From: Cacajao melanocephalus
Taxonomy: Eukaryota; Chordata; Mammalia; Primates; Pitheciidae
Direction of reading: 5' to 3'
Assembly (NCBI GenBank): GCA_963573385.1
Contig: CAUYLG010070477.1
Coordinates: 1 to 64,000 of the forward strand
Length of the DNA stretch: 64,000 nucleotides
The notes beneath the pieces were generated by a model. That model did not search any database and was not told the DNA's origin. It saw only the letters and a program-made list of their open reading frames with translations. This document shows positions 49,409-63,745 of this stretch, in pieces. Numbering within the stretch: position 1 is the stretch's first letter; each line of letters opens with the position of its first letter. The position numbers and the translations under genes were made by a program.

Positions 49409-50727
49409 ACAATTTCTTTGGCAATTTCTAAATGACAGAAATAGAGAACAAAACTCTTGAACCAGGGAGAATAAAAATGAATAAGAAAAACAGATTGACA
49501 AATCAAAATTCAATTAATTGAGAAAGCAAAAAGAGAGAAAAAAGCACAGCAAAAAGTGACAAGTAGTACATTTATAAGATTCAAGTAAACAATCATAATA
49601 AATAGTCTGAACTTGTTGATTAAAGGAAGGAAGATGTGGTTGGATTTTAAATTTTGCTCTGTGCTTTTACAAAAGGTACACAAAAAAATGAGGACAAAGA
49701 AACTTGAAAAGAATGGACATAAATATACCATGCAAATGTTAATTGTATTTTAAACTGACAGCTTTATTAATACAAAAAAACAAGATAAAGGAGAAAGGGG
49801 AACACTATATAATGATAAAAGACTCAATTCAGAAAGAAGATAAAAATATTCTAAATTTAGATATACCTAATAACAAAGCCACAGAATACATAAAGCAAAA
49901 ATTGATAGAAGTAGAGGGAAATTTTGACAAACTCACTAACATAGTGGGAGAGTTCAACAAGCCTTTAGGTTAAGACGACAGTTACTAAATGTGTAGATAA
50001 TTTGAACCATCAAGTTTATAAGGAAACATGAAACTTGCAGTTAAAGAACACATTCCTCCCAATAGAAAATAAAGCAAGTCTCATGAAATATAAAGCAAGT
50101 CTCAACAAATTTCAAAAATCATTATCACTCAAACTTTGTTGCCTGACCACAACAGAAAATTTAAAAGTCTAGAAAGTGCTTTAAGAAATATAAAAACAAG
50201 AACATGGGTTTTCATGTTTTTAAATTTAAACAATAAATTTACTTATTTATGCAATGACTTTAAACAATAGATTTTAAAATAAAACACAGTGGAAATTATA
50301 AAATATTTCAAACTGTGATTTTTAAAAAATTGCAGATCAAAACTTGTGAGAAGTCAGTTAAGAGGGTACTTTAAAGGAAATTAACAGCTTTAAACACTTG
50401 TGCCAAGAGAGAGGTGAAAATGTGATACGAATGATAAATGCAACCAAATTTAACAGCTGGAAAAGTAGCAGAAAAAAAGACCCCCCCAAATTTAAGAGAT
50501 TTTACAAAAGCACACATTAGTGAACTGGGGCAAAAAGAGTTGATTCTTTGAATAAAATAGAGCAACCTCTGATGAGACTGATCAAGAAAGAAAATGAAAG
50601 AAGGCAGAAAAATGATATATATCTATAGATAGCTAAAAAGATTAAAATTAGATACATGAATACTAACAACCAACATATACCATAAACTTGAAACTTTAAA
50701 TTAATTCCTAGAAAAATATCTATAAAA

Positions 50728-51020
50728 CTTGGCTGGACACAGAGGCTCACGCTTGTAATCATAGCACTTTGGGAGGCTGAGACAGATGGATCACCTGAGG
50801 TCAGGAGTTCGAGACCAGCCTGGCCAACATGGTGAAACCCGTTTCTACTAAAAACACAAAAATTAGCCAGGCGTGGTGGTGCATGCCTGTAATCCCAGCC
50901 ACCTGGAAGGCTGAGGCAGAAGAATTGCTGGAACTGGGAGGCAGAGGCTGCAGTGAGCCAAGATCACACCACTGTACTCCAGCCTAGGCAGCAAAGCAAG
51001 ACTCTATCTCAAAAAAAGTA
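50728..51020 (+). mobile_element. Alu in L1M
   Basis: A full dimer, ggctggacacagaggctcac to gcaagactctatctc. Confidence 0.92.
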
Positions 51021-51395
51021 AAAGAAATTTAAAAAATTGTAAAACTCATGTAAGAAGAACTGCAAAGCCAGAATAGTAAATGCTGTTTAAAGACCTTGAA
51101 TAAGTAGTTTAAAATCTTCCCACTGGAAAAAGAAAATCAAGTCCTTATGATTTTGCAGGGCAACTTTCAAGGATCAAGTACCTCCTGAAAATTAGAAAAG
51201 AAGGAAATCTTCCAGACTTATTCTAACAAAATGGGACAAGGACAATCTGAAAAAGAGTAAAGTCACAGGCCATCTTACTAATGATTACAGACAAAAAATT
51301 CTGAACAAAAAACGGACATACCAAATGCAGTAGGACTTACAAAACACAGTAGTATCAAGCTGGGATTATCCTAGGGATGCATGGGTAGTTTAACA

Positions 51396-51738
51396 CATGA
51401 GTGCCCAGGCCATAGACTGGTACCAGTCTGTGGTCTGTTAGGGACCCAGCTGTACAGGAAGAGGTGAGCTGTGGGTCAGTGAACATTATCATCTGAGCTC
51501 TTCCTCCTGTCAGATCAGCAGCAGCATTAGATTCTCACAGGAGCAGGAACCTTAGTGTGAACTGCAAATACAAAGGATCTAAGTTGTGTGCTCCTTATGA
51601 GAATCTAATGCCTGATGATCTGAGGTGGAACTGTTTCATCCCGAAACATCCCTCCCTACCCTCCCCACCCACCCTGTCTATGGAAAACTTATCTTCCACA
51701 AAACTGGCCCCCAGTGCCAAAAAGGTTGGGGACTGTTT
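51396..51738. mobile_element. hAT-type non-autonomous DNA transposon, 343 bp
   Basis: An exact 8-bp target duplication gtttaaca (51388-51395 and 51739-51746) flanks it. The ends (catgagtgcccaggcc... and ...ggttggggactgttt) are degraded terminal inverted repeats. The interior carries the inverted pair attagattctcac / gagaatctaatgc. The 8-bp duplication is diagnostic of hAT; the exact family is not assigned. Confidence 0.85.
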
Positions 51739-51792
51739 GTTTAACATATTAAAATCTACAACTATATGTACCATGTACACAAATTAAATGGG

Positions 51793-52090
51793 AGGCTGGG
51801 CACAGTTGCTCATGCCTGTAATCCCAGCACTTTGGGAGACCAAAGAGGGCAGATTGCTTGAGTTCAGGAGTTTGAGACCAGCCTGGGCAACATGGAAAAA
51901 CCCTGTCTTTACAAAAGACACAAAAATTAGCCAGACATGGTGGAACAAACCTATAGTCCCAGCTACTTGGGAGGCTGAAGAGGGAGGATCACTTGAGTCC
52001 AAGAGGTAGAGTTGTAGTGAGCCAAGATGGCACCATTGCACTCCAGCCTAGGTGACAGAGAAAGAATCTGTCTCAAAAAAAAAAGAAAGA
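51793..52090 (+). mobile_element. Alu in L1M
   Basis: A full dimer, ggctgggcacagttgctcat to gaatctgtctc. Confidence 0.92.
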
Positions 52091-52346
52091 AAAATAAATT
52101 GGTAAAATTAAACACTCATTCATGATTAAAAAACCAGAACAACTCTTAGCAAACTAAGACTAGAGGAAATTTTCTTAACCTCATAAATGTAATCCACTAG
52201 AACCCTACAGCAAACATCTTTCTTATGGTAAAATATTAAAATAATTGTCTTTTAAATTAGGAGCAAGACAAAGATGTACATCATCTCTGCTAACATTTAA
52301 AATAATACCTGCATAGAAAGTTTAGAAAAAAAGTGGGGAGTGGTGG

Positions 52347-52428
52347 AAAGGAAAGGAAAGGAAAGGAAGAAGGAAGGAAGAAAGGACGGAGGGATGGAAG
52401 GAAGGAAGGAAGGTAAAAGAAAAGAAAA
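52347..52428. repeat. GGAA/GGAAA microsatellite
   Basis: Runs of ggaaa then ggaa units (gaaaggaaaggaaaggaaag; gaaggaaggaaggaagg). Confidence 0.9.
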
Positions 52429-52446
52429 AAATCAGAACCGTCTAGC

Positions 52447-52665
52447 CTAGTAGAGAGGCAGCAAAGCTCTTGGTGAGCTTTGGAAATCAACTGCCTGAGT
52501 TTAAGTCCTGCCTTCTGTGTTCAGATGATAATTTGTGACTTTGGGCTAGTGATTTAATCTCGTTGTGGTTAATTTCCTTGTGTGTAAAATGGAGATGAAA
52601 AATGAACCTGTTTAAAAGGGCTGTTGTGATAAATATTTGTAAAGTGTTCTGAACGGGACCTAGCA
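52447..52665 (+). repeat. MIR inside L1M sequence
   Basis: The MIR order is clear (aggcagcaaagctcttggtg, cctgagtttaagtcctgcct, gtgtaaaatggagatgaaa, tgttctgaacgggacctagc). Confidence 0.75.
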
Positions 52666-53102
52666 CAACATGCCGTATGGAATCATTTGTTTAGAAATAA
52701 TAAAAACATAAATTATACGATAAATTAACAAGTTTTGTTAGGTGGTTGAATATAAGACCAATCTACAAAATCTATTGCATCACTATATATGAGCAAAAGA
52801 ACCAGAACATATAAATTAGAAAAGAGATACCATTTACAATAGCAATAAGATGTATAAGGTAACTAGGAATAAATTTAACATGGGTATATAAATTCTTAGA
52901 GGCGATTTTTAAATTTTTTATTGAAAGACATTAAAGACTATCTAAATAAAAATGCTAATGTATTATCTATAAAGATATCATCTGCCCAAAATAATATATG
53001 CATTTTCAATCAAAATCACAACAGAGTTAACAAAAATGTGGTGCTAAAAGTTAAATGGTAAATAAAGCAAAGGCTCAAGATAGCCAAAATCCTCCTAAAG
53101 AA

Positions 53103-53408
<306 letters not shown>

Positions 53409-54177
53409 TGTGTATATATATCCTGAAGAAGAGCAGTAAAGAGTGGGGTACTTGCTAGTAATTAAACAGGATGTTATTGGCTTGGAATAAAGAAATTAAA
53501 CAACGGACCAGATTACAGAGCCTAAAAATAAACCTATCAATTTATAGAGACCTTATGTCAAACAACATTGGTAGTGCAAATCTATAGGAGAACAGTGGGT
53601 TTTTCAATAAATAAAGCTGGGGAAACTGGTTATCCGTATGGAAAAAGAAATTAGATTCCTACTTTATACCATCATAAAAATCAATCCCAGGTATGTTATC
53701 AATTTAAATATGAAAAGCAAAGCATTTGTACTCTAAAAAGAACATCAGAGGAGTATCTTTCTGATCTTGGGGTTGGGAAGGATTTCTTGTATCAGACACA
53801 AATAGTGCTGACCATAAAAGAATAATTAATACGTTAACATCAACTTCCTGTTAATCAGAAGACACTGTAAAAAGATAATCATATTCTGAGAGAAGACATG
53901 TTCAGCACTTATAATCACAAATGAATTAGGATTAAGAGCCAAGATAGAAGAACCTTGTATTGAATCAACAAGAAAAAGATAAGCACAATAATAGAAGTCT
54001 GGGCAATAGGCATAGAGAGGCATTTCATAGGTAAGGAAACATAAATGATGAATAAACACACACACATATTCATTATTTAATTCCAAGCAGGAAAGTGCAA
54101 CAGGGTTAATGAAAATATGACTCTAAGGGTTATATGATAAAGCAAAGACTTAAGATAGCTAAAATTCTCCTAAAGAA

Positions 54178-54290
54178 GGCCAGACTTAGTGGCTCATGCC
54201 TGTAATCCCAACATTTGGGGAGGCTGAGGCAAAAGGATTGAATGAGCCCAGGAGTTCAAAACTAACCTAGGCAACATAGAGGGACCATGA
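54178..54290 (+). mobile_element. Alu left part, duplicated copy
   Basis: Left monomer only (ggccagacttagtggctcat ... caacatagagggacc). It shares its upstream flank with the Alu at 53103. Confidence 0.85.
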
Positions 54291-54349
54291 GATATGAACT
54301 TGCACCCATTGGGTCAAACATTAAGAAGTCCGACAATATCAAGTGTTGG

Positions 54350-54622
54350 GACCTGGGTGTGGTGGCTCATGCCTGTAATCCTAGTGCTTTGGAAGACAGG
54401 CAGGAAGATCACTTGAGGCTAGGAATTCAAGACCAGCCTGGGAAAGGCCCCTACTCCACAAAAATTAAAAAAAAAAATGGGCAGAGTGTGGTAGCATGTT
54501 CCTGTAGTTCCAGCTACTTGGCAGGCTGAGGTGGGCAGATCACTTGAGCTCAGGAGTTTGAGGTTATGATCCCACCACTGCACTCCAGCCTGCATGACGT
54601 GAGACCCTGATTCAAAAAATAT
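54350..54622 (+). mobile_element. Alu in L1M
   Basis: A diverged dimer with deletions in both monomers. aatatcaa(g/a)tg-type sequence lies on both sides. Confidence 0.88.
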
Positions 54623-54659
54623 CAAATGTCAAGTGTTAGTGAACATATGAAGAATATTA

Positions 54660-55226
54660 GCGTACTCCAAAGAAACAGAATCAATACGATCTAGCTAACA
54701 TATGTATATATTATATTTTATATAAAGATATACATATGAAGAGATCTATTATTAAAATTTGGTTAATGTAATTATGGAGGCTGAGAATCCCCACAATCTG
54801 CCATGTGCAAACTAGAGACTCAGGAAAGCCAGTGGTATAGTTCCAGCCTGAGTCCAAAAGCCTTAAAACCAGGAAAGCTGATTGTGTAAGTTCCAGTCTC
54901 AGCCTAAAGACTTGAGAACCAGGAGGGCCAAACGTGTTAAGTTCCAGTCTGAGAGCAGAAGAAGACTGATGTCTCAGTTCAATCAGTCAGGAAGAATTAG
55001 TACATTCTCCCTCCTCCATCTTTTTGTTCTATTCATGCCCTGAGTGGACTGGATGATGCCTATCCAATGAATTGGCTGATGGGGAGGGCGATCTGCTTTA
55101 TTCAGTCTGCCAATTCAAATGCTAGTTTCACCCAGAAACACATTCACAGACACACCCAGAAATAATATTTAAACAAATATCTGGATACCCCATGGCCAGT
55201 CAAGTTGATACATATAACTAACCATC
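54660..55226 (-). mobile_element. LTR-like repeat, antisense, near full length
   Basis: It opens gtactccaaagaaacagaat and closes gttgatacatataactaacc atcac. It contains repeated aagttccagtctgag-type lines and ccagaaacacattcacagac. It sits inside L1M sequence and is related to 21277-21545. Confidence 0.5.
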
Positions 55227-56188
55227 ACATGAAGCAGCAGCACTCCTGCATAGTGCTAGGAGGAGCATAAATTGGTACAACCAGTCTAGAATACAAACTG
55301 GCACATCTTCTAAGTCTGAACAAGTATATAACTTGCAATAACTTTTTTCAATCCCAGGAATAGATCTTGAAGAGATTTTTGTAAATAGGTGACAAGTGAC
55401 ATAACCTAAAATGGAATATTCACAGTAGCATTGTTCACAAAAGCAAAAACATGGAAACAATAAAAATTATCACTAACAGAATAGATAAATTAACTGTGGT
55501 ATATCAAATATTGCAAGATGTTATTTGGCAGTAAAAAGGAATAGACTACAGATATATGAGTTATAGATTTTAAAAAATGAATTGCTGAAGATATCATTTT
55601 ATGAAGTTCAAAGACAAGCAAAACTAAACCATATATTCTTTACAAATATATATATTTGATAAAGCAGTTTTAATAGTAAGGAAGTAATTCACACAAATTC
55701 AGAAGAGTGGTTATGTTTGGATGTACAAGGAAATAATGTCTGGAAAGAATGCATAGAGAGCCTCTACAGAGAGTGATTTCACTCATCTTCTTATGCCTAT
55801 GGTTTCTAACTATGTATGTTAGAATATTTAGAATATATATAACATGTATAGGATATATCTGTTAGAATGTAGTTTTCTGTAATCAAATAATGCATAATAA
55901 ATCATTTATGGCAATGACAGAAATGGCATATTTCAAATATGGAAGGATAAAACGTGGATTTATCACTTTGATAGGAGATGGAGCTAAAACAAGAACTAAT
56001 GCTTTCAGCATACCTGCTTGTGGAGTGACAATGACAAATATGAAAGATCAAAAGGAAGATGACTAGTGGGGAGAATGAATTTGATTTGGGATGTGTTGTA
56101 TTAGAGTTGATTCTGGATCTTCCAGAATATCTAAAATGTATCTAGAAATATTACTAGTTTGAGAGGTCTCTGTCTTGATAGAAAATTA

Positions 56189-56437
<249 letters not shown>

Positions 56438-56439
56438 TT

Positions 56440-58069
56440 AGTGCCACCATTACAATATACATTGACAAGAGAAAGGTTGAGATGAACATGGGGACCTATG
56501 TCCAAATTTAGTGGCTCATAAACTGCAAATGGAATCAATGAAGGCAGAAGGGAAAGAACAATCAGCCTATGCAAGCTCCAGGTGATATAATGTTACAGAA
56601 CCAAAGAGAGGATATAGTTGAAGAACCAGAAGACTGCTGTAGGGTCAAACACTTTAGAGAGGGGTAGGAGAATTGGATTTGAGATAGATTTTTCATTTGG
56701 CAAAATGGAAGAGAGGTGGCAAAACTCAAAAGCATACAACACATGTTAAAAGAGTCATGATAAATTTATTTAATGTTTAGATTTCACAGTTGGTTATTTA
56801 TAAAGCCAAGTGTATTACCTAATGAATCCACCTAATTTATCATCATATCCCAAACGAGGCATCTAACTAAGCAAGTATGTTTCCCAAACCATGCATTTTT
56901 ATTAGAATCGCCTTCACAAGCAGCAATATATTTATTGTCATCTCGTTCCTAGAATATTTCCATTATCCTCAGACTTCATCTATAAGTTATATCACGGAGC
57001 ATCTCTCCCTTTCTCTCTGTCCCCTGACCCAACCCTAAAGCTCTTCCTACATAATTCAGCTTTACCTCTGCAATTGGGTGTCTATATTTGCTCTATTACT
57101 TGACATCCATCTTTGAATTACTATATTATATTGTCTTTTTTCTATGAGAACATATAATGTCCTCCTACAAGCTTATAAAACTAATGTCTTTATTTCACAT
57201 CTTTATAATGACTATCACGTAGTACAAAGGACACAAATATTTTTAGCTGATTTCTATTTCATATCCATGCTATTGCCCCCTCTGAGAGAGTTTTGTCAGC
57301 TTTCTACCAGCCACACCCCTTAATTCTTTCAGAACTCAAATGTTGCCTGAGATTTCCTGGTTTAATTAGGCCAGTAGCCTATTCATTTGCTCACATGCTT
57401 CCTACTTTCCAATCACTTAGTGCAGTTTTGTCACATTTGTGTTAATCCCATTTCTTCTTTATTGAGCATGTTTCTCCAGGAAATATTGCCATCATCACTC
57501 CTCAGAATCTAGAAGGTTACTCCACACACAGCCAGGACATGTTACGGACTAATGCTGCCGAATACCGACAAAAAGAATAATTTTTCAATTCATTAACTTT
57601 TTGACTCAGTATAATGAAAGACATTTATTTGAAACATCTACAGTTGCAATTGCCCCTAGTAAACTTTAATAACAATGTATTTATCAAAGTGTGATTCAAT
57701 CACCTTGGGGAGAAAGAAAGCAGGAAATGAAAGTGAAACAAATAAGTACCCTTCAGAGAAAACAAGCACTTATTGACAGCTGACTAATTGAAGAAAAAGA
57801 AAGCATTCTTTTTTCAGGAACACAGGAGACAAAGATGAACAAAAGACTGTCTCAGAGAAAGGAAAAAATAGTTCAGGAGAGAAGTGAAAAAGAGATCACT
57901 AGTCCTTACCCCTTCCAAAAGGGATTAGTAGAAAATATTTTGTTATTAATAACAAGAAATAAAACTTTATCCTACTTTAAGAAAAACAAGTTTGATATTG
58001 TTTAAGAACAAGAAATAAAAATGATACAAACACAAAAGACATATAAACATTGTATATTCTAGGATCTAC
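56440..58069. other. Intergenic DNA, little recognised
   Basis: Only a weak L2-like stretch at 57250-57520; otherwise unique-looking AT-rich DNA. Confidence 0.45.
57250..57520 (+). repeat. Possible L2 fragment
   Basis: The text ccttaattctttcagaactcaaatgttgcc resembles the L2 region before the 3' end. Weak call. Confidence 0.3.
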
Positions 58070-58690
58070 ATTTACCTTCTTGCATTATTTTTTAGTGGTT
58101 ATTCTAAGGATTGCAATATATATCCTTAACTCTTCACAGATTATTTACAGTTAGTATTGAATCAATTCAAGTAAAATGTAGAAAACTTGCAGGGTATGAG
58201 TTTATTTACTCACCTGTTCATTCTTTTTGCTATAGTTGTCAAATGCATGACATTTATATACATTATAAATCCTATGATGCAATGTTATCATTTTCAGTGC
58301 TCTTTATTTTTTTGCCCCTGAAGACCTGATTTTCCATCTGGTTGTATTCTCTCCAACCTGAAGAACTTCTCTGGTATTTCTTGTAGTACATGTCCACTGG
58401 ATACACACATTTTTAGTTTTCTTTATAGGGAAATGCAGTTTACTTCACCATCATTCTTTTAGGATCATTTAAACTGGATATAGAATTTAATGTAGTTTGG
58501 GGTTTGTTTTATTCCTTAAAGGTGTTGTTCCACTGTCTTCTGGTCTCTACTAATTTTCTGATGAGAAGACATCAATCATTCACATCACAGTTCCCTTATA
58601 TGTGTCATTTTTCTCTGGCAGCTTTCAAAATATCTTTAGTTTTCTGCAACTTGATGACAATGTGCCAGGTGTGTGCAATGCAATTCTGAC
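58070..58690 (-). mobile_element. Old L1M fragment, antisense
   Basis: It shares the pattern of 3050-3400 (gaagaacttctctggtatttc, ctgatgagaagacatcaatc, gcagctttcaaaatatcttt). Confidence 0.5.
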
Positions 58691-58775
58691 ATTACCTAGA
58701 GTTAGGTCCAATTTCACAAGCTAAGAGCACAGTCTTCCACGAGAGCTCCCTTCTTTTGTTACAAGTAGTTAGGCA

Positions 58776-59390
58776 TGAGCGGGACAGGGGAGGGCTCTCC
58801 CCCATCCACTAGGAATGTCAGGTGATGGTTCAGCAATTATCACATTGCCTCTCTAAAAGTGATAAATTGGTAGCCAGTGCAAGGGAGAGGCCATTTCCTG
58901 ATGATCCATACCTACTGCACTAAAGTATTAATTGAACACAAACACCAGAAAGAAGCAACTTCCTGAGCATGCACATTAAAAAATAAAATGGCAGAGTATG
59001 AACTTCCAAGGGCACACCACTAGAAATGGGAAGAAATCCTCAGATGGGTGTATGTACAACTAAACACACTGTACACGCTCACTTCCCAAGCATAAGGAGT
59101 GCACTGCACATGCAGGCAGCCCACTCTAAGGGAAGAATCAGGGGAAAGGGCCCAGCCTATAAAGTCCTAGGATCAAGGTAAAACACTGCACTTGTTCTTC
59201 AAGTTGCCTGATTGGATCTCTTCCAAGTGTATTTTATTTCCTGTTCTAATGCCTTTTTAATAAACTTCCACTCCCCCTCCAAAAATTGACTCAGTCTCCT
59301 TTTCTGCTTTATGCCCCTCCATCAAATTCTTTATTCCGAGGAGGCAAGAATTGATGTTGCTGCAGAGCTGTACAGATTCATCACTGGTAA
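58776..59390 (+). mobile_element. ERV1-type solo LTR with TATA box and poly(A) signal
   Basis: TATAAAG lies at 59158-59164 and AATAAA at 59259-59264, the normal LTR order. The text ends gcaagaattgatgttgctgc... ctggtaac. The starting TG at 58776 is a guess, and no clean target duplication was found. No viral genes adjoin it. Confidence 0.6.
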
Positions 59391-59532
59391 CTCAGATACC
59401 TACCTTCCACCAGTAACAACTTCAGAAACTAGTTGCAAGCCCAGGGTTCCTAGGCCCTTGTTCTTCTGATGAACTGGCCACAAATTCAGGCATTCTCAAT
59501 GCCCCCTCAAGTTCTGTAATTTGCTAAAATGA

Positions 59533-59853
<321 letters not shown>

Positions 59854-60004
59854 AAAGTGTTATCATTATAATTGTAGTTTTATCATAAAGGATATAGATC
59901 AGGACCAGAAAATGAAGAGACCCACAGAGTGAGGTCTGGGAAGGTTCCAAACACAAAGCTTCTGTATCCTCAGAACATTACTTTTCTAAAACATTAATAT
60001 ATAA

Positions 60005-60354
<350 letters not shown>

Positions 60355-60677
60355 TGGAGTTTTATTATATAGGCATGGTTGATTGAATTGTAACTGCATC
60401 ATCAGGGACTTGGTCTAGGTCCTGCTGCTTGCTGCACAGAATGCCAACCACTGAGACCATCATTATTGCCAAAGAAGAAGGCTTTAATTAGGTGCTGCAG
60501 CCACAAGACAGGAGATCAGTCTCAAATCCATCTCCCTGACCAACTAAAATTAGGGATTTATTTAGCAGAAAAGAAACACAATTGTGTATGGAAAAACAGA
60601 AACTCAGGAGGGGTAAGAAATCCATCATGATGAAAAATGGGCTTGACCTCTCATTGTCTGGTGAGTTTCAGTTCTTT

Positions 60678-60972
60678 CATTTTTTTTCTGAGACAAGGTC
60701 TCACTCTGCTGCCCAGGCTAGAGTACAGTGGTACAATCACCACTCACTGCAGCCTCACCCTCCTAGACTCAAGCAGTCCTCCCATTTCAGCCTCTCGAGT
60801 AGCTAGGACTACAAGCGCACAACGTCATGCCAAGCTAATTTTTGTAGTTTTTGTAGAGATGGGGTTTCACCACATTGCCCAGGCTGGTCTCAGACTCCTG
60901 GGCTCAAGCAATCCACCCTATCTTGACCTCCTAAAGTGCTGGGGTTATAGGTGAGAGCTACTGTCCCCGGCC
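60678..60972 (-). mobile_element. Alu (J-like), antisense
   Basis: A full dimer, gagacaaggtctcactctgc to actgtccccggcc. Confidence 0.92.
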
Positions 60973-61454
60973 TCTTTGATACTTTTCAAGAGGCCTGGGG
61001 GTCCTTTCCTGAGGAAGAAACTCAGATAAAAGGGAAGTTTTGAGCTTTAAGACAAGAAAGGTCAATTTCTATGTTTATCCAAAAAAACCATCTACTGGTC
61101 TGTTCCATCAGTTTCAGAATCATTGGTCACATGATTGAACTGAATCCTCAGCCCTCCACACTCCCACTACCCACCAACCCACCAAGAGGTACAGCTTATA
61201 TCACATGTAATAACATAGTTGGTCATTCTGATATGCTCAGCCCCCAGCCTGAGTCATTTCATTTGCATAAACTCAAGTGTGATCCCAAGGGCCTACCAAG
61301 GATAACAAAGACAATTCTATCGCTCCAAAAAATTCCAAGGATTTAGAGGTCATCTCTCGGGAGATGTCTCCCAGGAGCAAAGGTCAGTCAAATTCTTTAC
61401 AACAATGTGGTTTTCTTTGTATGTATCCTACTTCTTGGGGTTTGCTGAGCTTCT

Positions 61455-61670
61455 TTTTATTTTATTTTTTTAACACAGTGTTTATTGCCAGATGGAACTG
61501 CAGGGGCACAGTCATAGCTTACTGTAGCCTCAAACTCCTGGGCTCAAGCAATCCTCCTGCCACAGACTCCCAAGTATCTGGGACTACAGATATGCACCAC
61601 TACACCTATTTTTAATTTTTTGTAGAAACAGGGTCTTGCTTTGTTGCTCAGGCTTGTCACGAACCCTCAT
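61455..61670 (-). mobile_element. Old Alu-related fragment, antisense
   Basis: Diverged Alu text (ggcacagtcatagcttactg, ctcaaactcctgggctcaag, tatctgggactacagatatg) with poor ends. Confidence 0.75.
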
Positions 61671-61689
61671 TGTATCTTGGAAGTAACTA

Positions 61690-62287
61690 ACTTGTTTTTT
61701 ATTTTATAGGCTCATAGGTGGAAGAGACTTGCCTTGTCTCAGATGAGACTTTGGACTTGGACTTTTGAGTTAATGCTAGAATGATTTAAGACTCTGGGGG
61801 ACTGTTTGGAAGGCATAATTGTGTTCCCCAATGTGAGAAGGACATGAGATTTGGGAGGGGCTAGGGGAAGAATAAGATTTGGAAGGGGCGAGGGGTGGAA
61901 TAATATGGTTTGGCTCTATGTCCCCAAGTAAATCTCATGCTGAATTGTAATCCTCAGTGTTAAAGGAGGGGTCTCGTGGGAGGTGACTGGATTAGGGGGC
62001 AAGACTTTTCCCTTACTGTTCTTGTAATAGTGAGTGAGTTCTCATGAGATCTAGTTGTTTAAAAGTATGTAGCATTTCATCGTTTGCTCACTCTCTCTCC
62101 CGCTCCACCATGTGAAGATCTGTCTGCTGCTTCCCCTTCACCTTCCACTGTGATTGTCAGTTTCCTGAGACCTCCCCAGCCATGCTTCCTATACAACCTA
62201 TGGAACTGAGTCAATTAAATCTCTTTTCTTCATAACTTACCCAGTGTCTGGTAGTTCCTTACAGCAGTGTGAGAATGGACTAATACA
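61690..62287 (+). mobile_element. MaLR (MST/THE1-like) internal 3' tail plus 3' LTR
   Basis: Bases 61690-61908 match the 3' end of a MaLR internal region (ggacttggacttttgagtta, atgtgagaaggacatgagat) and its purine-rich tract. The LTR follows at about 61909 (taatatggtttggctctatg) and ends gagaatggactaataca. No protein-coding capacity. Confidence 0.8.
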
Positions 62288-63745
62288 GGAAGGAAATTCT
62301 GGAAAGCACAGTTGCAGCTGAATTGGAACAGTACAAAATTGTCACAGTCCTGATCTTTACCAAACATACCATCATAAAAAAGAGAATGATTAACCCTGAC
62401 CCCACCATGGACCTATTAAAAAAATGTAGTGAGGTTTCATGTATTTAAAACCTACAGAATGTAATAGGACAAAATAATTCAGTAAACTCAACTTTCTGGT
62501 TCTGACCACCCAACAAGGAGTCCACCTGAAATTCTCAGACATTATGACTAGCACTAGCATGGCAGTTTTCATTTTTTGAGGAGGCTACTGTTTTTAATAA
62601 AATGATGGGCTGGATGGCTTTGACTCAGCAGTAATTCCTATGTGACTTTGTAAATAAAATGGGCCAAGATTACTCAATTTTATGTGCTAATTCTACTATA
62701 GCCTTTTATATTTAGCCTCATAGTAATATTCTATAAGTAATCTTTGTTTGCTTTCTTGTTTCAACATTTTAATATCTTGGAAGGAATATAAAATTGATGT
62801 AATTATTGTTTTTTTCTGTGTGAACTGTAAGTCATTTCCATATATTCTTTTAATGTCACTTTCTTTTAACAAAAAAGAATTGAGTTTCAAGTCAGTGACA
62901 ATATAGAACATAAAATTTTTAAAAATAACAAAAAAGAGTGTTCATCAGCTAATAAGACACCATTTTTTCTTTGTTAAAAGAAAAAACCACATTTCATCTA
63001 TGAAAGAATTTTCTATCAGAAGTCTCACATGGCAATATTGACTAGAGTAATATTTTTTTCTAACATGAAAAACATTTCAAATGAGAGATAAATCCTTAAT
63101 AAAGACGTAATTGGTCTTGTCAGGGAGAGGATTTATACAGTAAGTAAAGAGAAGTTCAAATTTGAAATTAATGGCACACATGAAAGCAGTTCTCATAGTC
63201 CAAAATCAGTCCTCAGACATTTACATGAAGGATTATTTCCTTTACATTTCAGAAGAAAAATGTATAGAAGGGGTAGGAATATCAGTTATTATAATAGAAA
63301 GATTATAAACAGAAAAAGAATTCATACTAACATTTTCTCCAGCTCACCTATACTAAATTATTAACTAAAGAGAGAAATGACAAGAGTTTCAGATCATGCA
63401 GAGAAGCAAGAAGAGAAAATAATGTGTCACATTCAATTTCACTCTCTATTTCATATTTCCCCCAAAAGGAAATATCTCAGGATACTGAATTACAAGTTCT
63501 AGCTAATACATTGAGATGAAGCAGATGCTTTATACCAAGTAAGGTGCCAGACCCAAACTCAAATTTTTAAAGGAAATAATCACAAAATTCTTAGACCTTT
63601 TATGTTTCCACTCCCAATGAGAATGGAGTAGAGGGTACCTCATCTCTTTCTTCATGCTCATTTGGATGGGCTGGGGCCTCCACCAAGTCTACTGATACTG
63701 CTTACTGCTATTCCTACAGTGGTAAGGCCTAATAGCTGCATCTTT
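62288..63745. other. Intergenic DNA, no feature seen
   Basis: AT-rich, unique-looking, with no open frame of interest. Confidence 0.5.
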
